A DNA stretch of 8,523 nucleotides, from NCBI GenBank assembly GCA_946479205.1, contig CAMLFJ010000108.1, positions 1-8,523 on the forward strand, given 5' to 3'. Positions 1-8,523 of this stretch are shown here, piece after piece (positions within the stretch are counted from its first letter, which is position 1; each line of letters opens with the position of its first letter). The DNA is from an uncultured bacterium (GTDB lineage: Bacteria; Methylomirabilota; Methylomirabilia; Rokubacteriales; CSP1-6). Position numbers and translations under genes: made by a program. Below the pieces are notes generated by a model. That model ran no database searches. It was not told the origin of the DNA and was given only the letters and a program-made list of their open reading frames with translations.

Positions 1-1637
1 AGGGCGTTGACGTCGCTGATGCGGTCCTGGCTGACCCGGTACATCGCGTTCCAGCGGGAGTACTCCCCGAGCGGGTGGCCGAGCCGGATGTCGCCGCCCA
101 GGGAGTTGACGGTGTAGTCGGGCAGGATGCGCCGGGTATTGAAGATGTCGAAGCCGGCCGCGAGGGGTCGGTCGAAGAGCCAGGGCTCGGTGAACCCGAT
201 GGTCCCGGTCTGGAGATTCTCGCCGCCGCGCAGGCGGAGGAACACCTCCCAGCCCTTGCCGAGGAAGTTGCGCTGGGAGAGATCGAGGGTGCCGAGCACG
301 CCGTCCTGGGAGCTGTAGCCGCCCCCGATCGAGAAGAGGCCGGTCGGCTTCTCGGTCACGTCGATGTTGACGACGATCTTGTCCTTGGCCGAGCCGGGGA
401 CGGTCTTCGCCTCGACCTTGTCGAAGTAGTTCAGGTTGGTCAGCCGCTGCTTGGCCCGCGTGAGCTTCTGGGTCGTGAAGAGGTCACCCTCCGCCATCGG
501 GATCTCGCGGCGCAGGATCTTCTCCTCGCTGCGGGTGTTGCCCGAGATGTTGATGCGCTCGACGTAGGTCTCGGGGCCCTCCACCACCTCGAACACCACG
601 TTGACGAGCCGGTTGGGGGTGTCCTGCATCGTGTTCGGGCTCACGTCGGCGGATGCGCGCCCGATCGCGCTGTAGAGATCGGTCACGCCGGTGACGCTGT
701 CCCGCAGCTTCGTCCGGGAGAAGACGTCCCCCGACTTGAGCTGGATACGCTTGCGGAGCTCCTCCTGGGGCAGGATCGAGTTGCCGGTCACGTCCACCCC
801 GCCGACCTTGAACTGGGGGCCCTCCACCACCACGATGCGGACGGTGGCCCGGGCATTCTCCCGGTCCACGTCGATCTCCGACTTCTCGACCCGCGCCTGC
901 ACGTAGCCGTGATCGTTGTAGAGCTGGATGATCCGGTCGATGTCCTCGTCCAGGCGCTGCCGCTGGACGGTCCCCCGCAGGACGTAGAACTCCCGCTCCT
1001 GGGTCTCCATCGCGGCCCGGACCTGCTTGGGGGTCAGGCCCTGCGTCCCCTCGATCACGATCTGCTCGATGGTGATGCGGCGGCCTTCCGCGATCTTGAA
1101 GGTGACGGTCACGTCCCCGTCGGCGAGCTTCTCGACCTCCGGGATGATGCCGACCTCGTAGTAGCCCTCGGTCTCGTAGAAGTCCTTGAGCTTGTCGCCC
1201 GCGCGGTTGACCTCCACCGGGTTGTAGACCGTGCCCAGCTTGAGGTCGATCTTCTCCAGGAGGGTGGCCGCGTCCTGCTTCTTGTTCCCCGAGAAGAGGA
1301 CGTCGCGGACGAAGGGCCGCTCGGTCACCACGTAGGTGAGCTTGACCCCGCCCTCGAAGTCCTCCACCCGGACCTGGACGTCGTCGAAGAAGCCGAGGGA
1401 GAAGATGGCCCGGATGTCCTCGGCGGTGCGGTTGGCCACGAACGGGGTGTTGATCTTGAGGGTCACCCGCCCCAGGATGACCGCTTCCTGGACCCGGCGG
1501 TTACCCTGGACCGCGATCTCCTTGACGAGGATCGGGCGCTCGGGAGGAGCGGTGGGAGCCTGCGCAAGCGCCGGGAGGGGCCCCAGGAGCAGGGCAAAAA
1601 AAATGGAGAGAGCGCATCTCCCCCGAGCGGTCTTCAA
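1..1637 (-). CDS. bamA: Outer-membrane protein assembly factor BamA (3' end outside window)
   Basis: BamA is the outer-membrane core of the BAM complex; it inserts beta-barrel proteins into the outer membrane. About 545 residues are visible of a family length near 760-810. From the TTG start at 1637 the product has a signal peptide (K2, R5, R7, hydrophobic core about 8-21, likely cut after A25 in A-L-A|Q). Five POTRA repeats follow at about 35-105, 106-185, 186-270, 275-355 and 356-430. Repeat motifs include EIAVQGNRRV in POTRA1 and ERINISGNTRSEEKILRREI in POTRA5. The Omp85 barrel begins near residue 431 (GLFSIGGGYSSQDG, then FTEPWLFDRP) and is cut by the left window edge. The gene starts 24 bases after the clpC stop, in the same frame, with no terminator between. 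The family call is firm. The start is less so: no clear Shine-Dalgarno precedes TTG, and an ATG at 1617 is one base out of frame across a T8 run. The usual downstream neighbours (skp/ompH, lpxD) would lie outside the window. Confidence 0.95.
   Translation of the reverse strand, partial: MKTARGRCALSIFFALLLGPLPALAQAPTAPPERPILVKEIAVQGNRRVQEAVILGRVTLKINTPFVANRTAEDIRAIFSLGFFDDVQVRVEDFEGGVKLTYVVTERPFVRDVLFSGNKKQDAATLLEKIDLKLGTVYNPVEVNRAGDKLKDFYETEGYYEVGIIPEVEKLADGDVTVTFKIAEGRRITIEQIVIEGTQGLTPKQVRAAMETQEREFYVLRGTVQRQRLDEDIDRIIQLYNDHGYVQARVEKSEIDVDRENARATVRIVVVEGPQFKVGGVDVTGNSILPQEELRKRIQLKSGDVFSRTKLRDSVTGVTDLYSAIGRASADVSPNTMQDTPNRLVNVVFEVVEGPETYVERINISGNTRSEEKILRREIPMAEGDLFTTQKLTRAKQRLTNLNYFDKVEAKTVPGSAKDKIVVNIDVTEKPTGLFSIGGGYSSQDGVLGTLDLSQRNFLGKGWEVFLRLRGGENLQTGTIGFTEPWLFDRPLAAGFDIFNTRRILPDYTVNSLGGDIRLGHPLGEYSRWNAMYRVSQDRISDVNA
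1596..1603 (-). repeat. Eight-base homopolymer (T8 in the bamA sense) inside the signal peptide
   Basis: Eight consecutive A on the + strand read as T8 in bamA, encoding part of the I-F-F core of the signal peptide. It is the only homopolymer of this length I noticed in this GC-rich window. With T8, only the TTG start at 1637 gives an open frame into BamA. With T7 the ATG at 1617-1615 would come into frame, giving another plausible signal peptide (MRSLHFFALLLGPLPALAQA). The run could be ordinary sequence, a sequencing or assembly error, or a slippage site; the sequence alone does not decide. Confidence 0.6.
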
Positions 1638-1661
1638 GGACGTGAGTTCGTGTGCCTGGGT

Positions 1662-4109
<2,448 letters not shown>

Positions 4110-4117
4110 TGTGGGTG

Positions 4118-4122
4118 ACCTC
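4118..4122 (-). promoter_or_regulatory. Shine-Dalgarno for clpC that decides its start
   Basis: On the minus strand GAGGT lies 8 bases before the GTG at 4109. It overlaps the other candidate start GTG (4124-4122), so it cannot serve that one. This supports the shorter ClpC, whose N-terminus also fits the family. Confidence 0.6.
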
Positions 4123-4195
4123 ACGCCTTTCTGACTTCGGGTTATGGCTCGCCGGGGGCCCCGACTGCGCCCCGATGCTCCCTAAACCTGCGATG

Positions 4196-4201
4196 AGTAT
4201 A
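4196..4201 (-). promoter_or_regulatory. Candidate -10 element for clpC (TATACT)
   Basis: The minus strand reads TATACT, five of six matches to the sigma-70 -10 consensus, in an otherwise GC-rich gap. It would start transcription near 4189, leaving a leader of about 80 bases before the clpC GTG. The hexamer 17 bases upstream (TAGGCC, 4219-4224) is a poor -35, and there is no extended -10 TG, so an activator or alternative sigma factor would be needed, or the match is chance. If real, clpC and bamA can be expressed apart from the upstream lysS-lolCD unit. Confidence 0.35.
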
Positions 4202-4234
4202 TGCCTTCCGGCGCCCTCGGCCTAGCCCTTTCTT

Positions 4235-4251
4235 GTGACACCGTCCGTCAC
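4235..4251. repeat. Short inverted repeat GTGAC-N7-GTCAC
   Basis: Perfect 5-base arms separated by 7 bases lie 34 bases upstream of the TATACT hexamer with respect to clpC. The spacing and symmetry would suit a dimeric regulator's operator, but 5-base arms can arise by chance. There is no T run after it in the minus sense, so it is not a terminator for lolD. Confidence 0.25.
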
Positions 4252-4280
4252 GCCCCCGTAACCCCTTGAAACTCGTGGAC

Positions 4281-4964
4281 TCACGGCCAGGGCACTGCTC
4301 GGCCGTCCACCAGCCGGTACCCTCGGTCCGCTTTCCGCGCGAGCTCGTGATTGTGCGTGGCGATCACGAACGCCAGGTGGCGCTCGGCCTGCAGCCGGAG
4401 GAAGAGGTCCCAGATGACCTCGCTCGTCTTGGGATCCAGGTTTCCGGTGGGCTCGTCGGCCAGGATCAGCCGCGGCCGGCCGACCAGTGCGCGGGCGATC
4501 GCGACGCGCTGCTGCTCGCCGCCGGACAGCTCCCCGGGCCGGTGCGCCTCCCGGTCCCCGAGCCCGACCTCCTGCAGGGCCGCCGCCGCCCGCTCGCGGG
4601 CCTCGGGGACGCTCGCCCGCTGCAGCAGGGCCGGCAGCATCGCGTTCTCGAGCGCCGTCATCTCGCCGAGCAGGTTGTAGAACTGGAAGATGAAGCCCAC
4701 CTCGGTGCGGCGCAGGCGCGCCAGGGCCGCGTCGGTCCGGGCCGACACGTCCTCGCCGTCGAAGATCACGCGCCCGCTGGTCGGCCGGTCGAGCGTGCCC
4801 AGCAGGTGGAGCAAGGTGGACTTGCCGACCCCGGACGCGCCGATGATGGCGATGCTCTCGCCCGCGTTGACGGTCAGGCTCACCCCGCGCAGGACCCGGA
4901 CGGGCTCCGGCCCCATGCGGTACTCGCGCTCCAGCTCCTCCGCGACCACCAGCGGCTCACTCAT
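4281..4964 (-). CDS. lolD: Lipoprotein-releasing ABC transporter ATP-binding protein LolD
   Basis: LolD is the cytoplasmic ATPase of the LolCDE-type exporter, which powers extraction of outer-membrane lipoproteins from the inner membrane to the carrier LolA. The 227-residue product has every ABC element: Walker A GASGVGKST (42-50), Q-loop FIFQFYNLL with Q94, signature LSGGE (146-150), Walker B LILADE (166-171) and switch histidine H204 (ATHNHELA). Length matches LolD (about 225-235). The ATG at 4964 overlaps the last 8 bases of the permease gene (ATGAGTGA), a strong sign of coupled translation and of the two proteins working together. The related MacB/FtsE-type ATPases share these motifs. The LolD call rests on that permease partner, on the Q-loop/LLGEMTALEN region typical of the LolD group, and on bamA nearby. 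Confidence 0.93.
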   Translation of the reverse strand: MSEPLVVAEELEREYRMGPEPVRVLRGVSLTVNAGESIAIIGASGVGKSTLLHLLGTLDRPTSGRVIFDGEDVSARTDAALARLRRTEVGFIFQFYNLLGEMTALENAMLPALLQRASVPEARERAAAALQEVGLGDREAHRPGELSGGEQQRVAIARALVGRPRLILADEPTGNLDPKTSEVIWDLFLRLQAERHLAFVIATHNHELARKADRGYRLVDGRAVPWP

Positions 4965-6194
4965 AGCGGAGCACTTCGATCGGATCCATGCGCGCGGCCC
5001 GCCGAGCCGGCGACAGGGTCGCGAGGAAGGAGATGACGAGGGTGGAGCCCACGATCATCGCGAAGTCGGAGCCGGTCAGCTTCATCGGCAGGTAACTGAT
5101 CTGGTACACGTCCCCGGCCAGCCGGATGATCTTGTAGGTGTTCTGCACCCAGATGAGGAGCAGCCCGAAGGCGCTGCCCGCCACGGTGCCCCCTACCCCG
5201 ATCAGCATCCCGGCCACCAGGAACACGGTGCCGATGCTCCCCGCCCCCGCCCCCATCGCCTTGAGGATCCCGATCTCCTTCCGCTTCTCGGCCACCAGCA
5301 GGACCAGGTGGCCGATGATGGCGAAGGCCGCCACCAGCACGATGATGGTGACGATGACGAAGAGCGCCAGCTTCTCGAGCTGGAGCGCCGCGAACAGGTT
5401 GCGGTTCATGTCCATCCAGTCGCGGATCCAGTACGCGCCCTTCAGCTGGCCCGCGATGGTCCGGCCCACGTCCTTGGCGTCGAAGGGATTGGCGAGCTTC
5501 ACCTCCACGCCGGTCACGCGGTCCCCCAGGCCCGCGAACTCCTGGGCGGAGGCCAGGGACGTGTAGGCCAGGGAGGCGTCGTACTCGTACATGCCGACCT
5601 CGACCCAGCCGGCCACCAGGAAGCGCCGCATCTTGGGCACGAGGCCCACCGCGGTCATGGCCCCCTGCGGGGAGATCACGGTGACGTGGTCGCCCGGCGC
5701 GACCCCGAGGCTCCGCGCCAGCTCGCGGCCCAGGACGAGGGCGGGCTCCGACCCCTTGAGCACCGGCTCGAGGCTGCCGAAGCGGATCTGCGCGGCGATC
5801 GCGTCGCGCACCGCCGGGGTGGCGAGGTCCACCCCGCGCAGGAGCCCGCCGGTGGCGCCCCCGTTCGGTGAGGTGAACAGCGCCTGCTGGAGCACGAACG
5901 GCGTGGCGGAGACCACGCCGGGGACCGGGACCACTCGTTTGGCGAGGGCGCCGCCGTCGGCAACTCCGCGCCCGCCCGCTTCCATGATCAGCACGTGGGG
6001 GTTGGCCGAGATGATCTTGTCCCGGATGCCGTCCTGGAAGCCGGTCATCACCGCGAGCACCACGATCAGGGCGCTCACGCCCAGGAAGACGCCGCCGATG
6101 CCGATCCAGACGAAGAGCGAGAGGTTGGTCCGGTGGCCGCGCGCGCGGAGGTAGCGGAGCCCGAGGAACACCTCGAAGGGCATGCGCCGCAGCA

Positions 6195-6195
<1 letters not shown>
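4957..6195 (-). CDS. lolC: Lipoprotein-releasing system permease, LolC/LolE family
   Basis: This is the inner-membrane permease of the Lol exporter: it receives outer-membrane lipoproteins from the inner membrane and passes them to periplasmic LolA. The 412-residue product has the family layout: TM1 (about 27-50), a large periplasmic MacB-type domain (about 51-270), then TM2 (276-302), TM3 (320-350) and TM4 (376-396). The coupling-helix segment EKRKEIGILKAMGAG (303-317) contacts LolD. The C-terminus (PARRAARMDPIEVLRYE) is typical of the family. The segment about 174-192 falls where E. coli LolC has its LolA-binding Hook; this is a positional guess. The ATG at 6195 overlaps the lysS stop (TGATG), with AGGAGG 10 bases upstream inside lysS; GTG at 6198 is a close alternative with better spacing. 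An in-frame extension to 6810 is only lysS shadow. Only one permease gene is here, so the complex may be a LolC/E-type homodimer, as inferred for many non-enteric bacteria. LolC and LolE cannot be told apart from this sequence. Confidence 0.94.
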
Positions 6196-7760
<1,565 letters not shown>

Positions 7761-7770
7761 GCGCGCGCGA

Positions 7771-8523
7771 TCACGCCGGGGGCGTCGGCCGGGCCATCGT
7801 GAGATAGGCGCGGATGAAGGGATCGAGCCCGCCGTCCATCACCGCCTCCACGTTGCCCACCTCGATCCCGGTCCGATGGTCCTTGATGATCTGGTAGGGC
7901 GCGAAGGTATACGTCCGGATCTGGCTGCCGAAGGCGATGTCCTTCTTCTCGCCGGTCAGGTCGGCCAGCTCCTGCTTCTGCTTCTGCTCGTAGATCTGGA
8001 ACAGGCGCGACTTGAGGATGCGCATGGCGGTGTCGCGGTTGCGCAGCTGCGAGCGCTCGTTCTGGCAGGCCACCACGAGGCCGCTCGGCAGGTGGGTGAT
8101 GCGCACCGCCGAGTCCGCCGTGTTCACCCCCTGCCCGCCCGGTCCCGAGGAGCGGTAGACGTCCACCCGGAGATCCTCGTCGCGCACGACCACCTCGACG
8201 TCCTCGACCTCCGGGATGACCGCCACCGAGGCGAAGGAGGTGTGCCGGCGTCGGGAGGCGTCGAACGGCGAGATGCGGATCAGCCGGTGCACGCCGGTCT
8301 CGCCCTTGAGATGCCCGTAGGCGTATTCCCCGCTCATCTCGATGGTGGCCGACTTGATGCCCGCTTCCTCGCCCGCGAGCAGGTCGACCACCTCCGCCTT
8401 GAAGCCGGCCCGCTCCGCCCAGCGCAGGTACATGCGCATGAGCATCTGGGCCCAGTCCTGCGACTCGGTGCCGCCCGCGCCGGGATGGATGGAGAGGATC
8501 GCGTTCTTCCGGTCCTGAGGCCG
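7771..8523 (-). CDS. prfB: Peptide chain release factor 2 (N-terminal part outside window)
   Basis: RF2 recognises UGA and UAA stop codons on the ribosome and triggers hydrolysis of the finished peptide. The 250 visible residues are in frame up to the right edge; family length near 365 implies about 115 missing at the N-terminus. Visible: [20 protein letters not shown], a conserved RF2 block, at the start; the stop-codon-reading tripeptide SPF at visible residues 85-87 (8263-8271), which separates RF2 from RF1 (P-A-T type); and the catalytic GGQ at 129-131 (8131-8139) in [20 protein letters not shown]. The gene ends [14 protein letters not shown] after a conserved [14 protein letters not shown] block (here [10 protein letters not shown]), as usual for RF2. 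A start at the internal ATG near 8445 would delete conserved sequence and is not real. The programmed +1 frameshift site that many prfB genes carry near codon 25 would lie outside the window. lysS follows after 10 bases. Confidence 0.98.
   Translation of the reverse strand, partial: RPQDRKNAILSIHPGAGGTESQDWAQMLMRMYLRWAERAGFKAEVVDLLAGEEAGIKSATIEMSGEYAYGHLKGETGVHRLIRISPFDASRRRHTSFASVAVIPEVEDVEVVVRDEDLRVDVYRSSGPGGQGVNTADSAVRITHLPSGLVVACQNERSQLRNRDTAMRILKSRLFQIYEQKQKQELADLTGEKKDIAFGSQIRTYTFAPYQIIKDHRTGIEVGNVEAVMDGGLDPFIRAYLTMARPTPPA

Larger units (their letters stand above)
4110..4280. other. lolD-clpC intergenic region
   Basis: This is the only gap over 100 bases in the window. It has no ORF of note, no tRNA-like fold and no Rho-independent terminator after lolD (no stem followed by a T run in the minus sense). 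It contains a TATACT hexamer, a short GTGAC-N7-GTCAC inverted repeat, a GGGGCCCC palindrome (4155-4162) and the clpC Shine-Dalgarno. It is locally richer in A and T than the flanking coding sequence around 4185-4202 and 4225-4240, as expected of a regulatory spacer. No CIRCE-type repeat is visible. Confidence 0.6.

Noticed and set aside
4155..4162. GGGGCCCC palindrome between lolD and clpC as a terminator
   Set aside because: There is no loop, no longer stem and no following T run in the minus sense, so it does not look like a Rho-independent terminator.
4265..4271. CTTGAAA, a sigma-32 -35-like heptamer near clpC
   Set aside because: It is on the + strand and points away from clpC; no gene on that strand could use it, and no matching -10 was seen.
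4110..4280. CIRCE (HrcA) or CtsR operator upstream of clpC
   Set aside because: I found neither the TTAGCACTC-N9-GAGTGCTAA repeat nor CtsR-like heptamer repeats.
4690..5871. 393-codon + strand frame across the lolC/lolD boundary
   Set aside because: Arg/Ser/His-rich shadow translation with no family resemblance; opposite strand is well supported.
7771..8445. Complete short release factor starting at the internal ATG
   Set aside because: The frame stays open to the window edge and encodes the conserved [13 protein letters not shown] block, so the gene is simply cut by the window.

Overview
This window is a compact, high-GC bacterial chromosomal segment. It carries six protein-coding genes, all on the minus strand and tightly packed. 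Reading in the direction of transcription (from high to low coordinates) the order is prfB (3' part only), lysS, a lolC/lolE-type permease, lolD, clpC and bamA (5' part only). I see no RNA gene, mobile element, CRISPR array or repeat family. The only non-coding stretch over 100 bases is the lolD-clpC gap of about 170 bases.

The gene set points to a diderm bacterium with an outer membrane: BamA inserts outer-membrane proteins and LolCD releases lipoproteins from the inner membrane. It also has the ClpC form of the Hsp100 unfoldase rather than the ClpA form usual in Beta- and Gammaproteobacteria. Together with GC-dominated third codon positions, this suggests a GC-rich lineage such as Rokubacteria/Methylomirabilota (NC10) or a deltaproteobacterial-type phylum. 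That placement is inference; no single marker here settles it.

Region by region: 7771-8523 is the C-terminal two thirds of release factor 2. After a 10-base gap comes lysS (6195-7760), whose stop overlaps the start of lolC by one base (TGATG). The lolC stop overlaps lolD by 8 bases. These junctions argue for one co-transcribed and partly translationally coupled unit from prfB to lolD. A short gap (4110-4280) follows, holding a TATACT -10-like hexamer that could give clpC its own promoter. clpC (1662-4109) is followed after 24 bases by bamA (1-1637), which runs off the left edge before its beta-barrel is complete.

Functionally the segment mixes translation (RF2, LysRS), lipoprotein sorting (LolC, LolD), general protein quality control (ClpC) and outer-membrane protein assembly (BamA). 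The arrangement most worth a look is clpC lying between lolD and bamA, placing a cytoplasmic unfoldase inside an envelope-biogenesis cluster. The bamA start is also uncertain: it is either a TTG codon or an ATG displaced by one base in an eight-T run. Otherwise these are ordinary housekeeping genes with intact motifs, and I found no convincing undescribed system.
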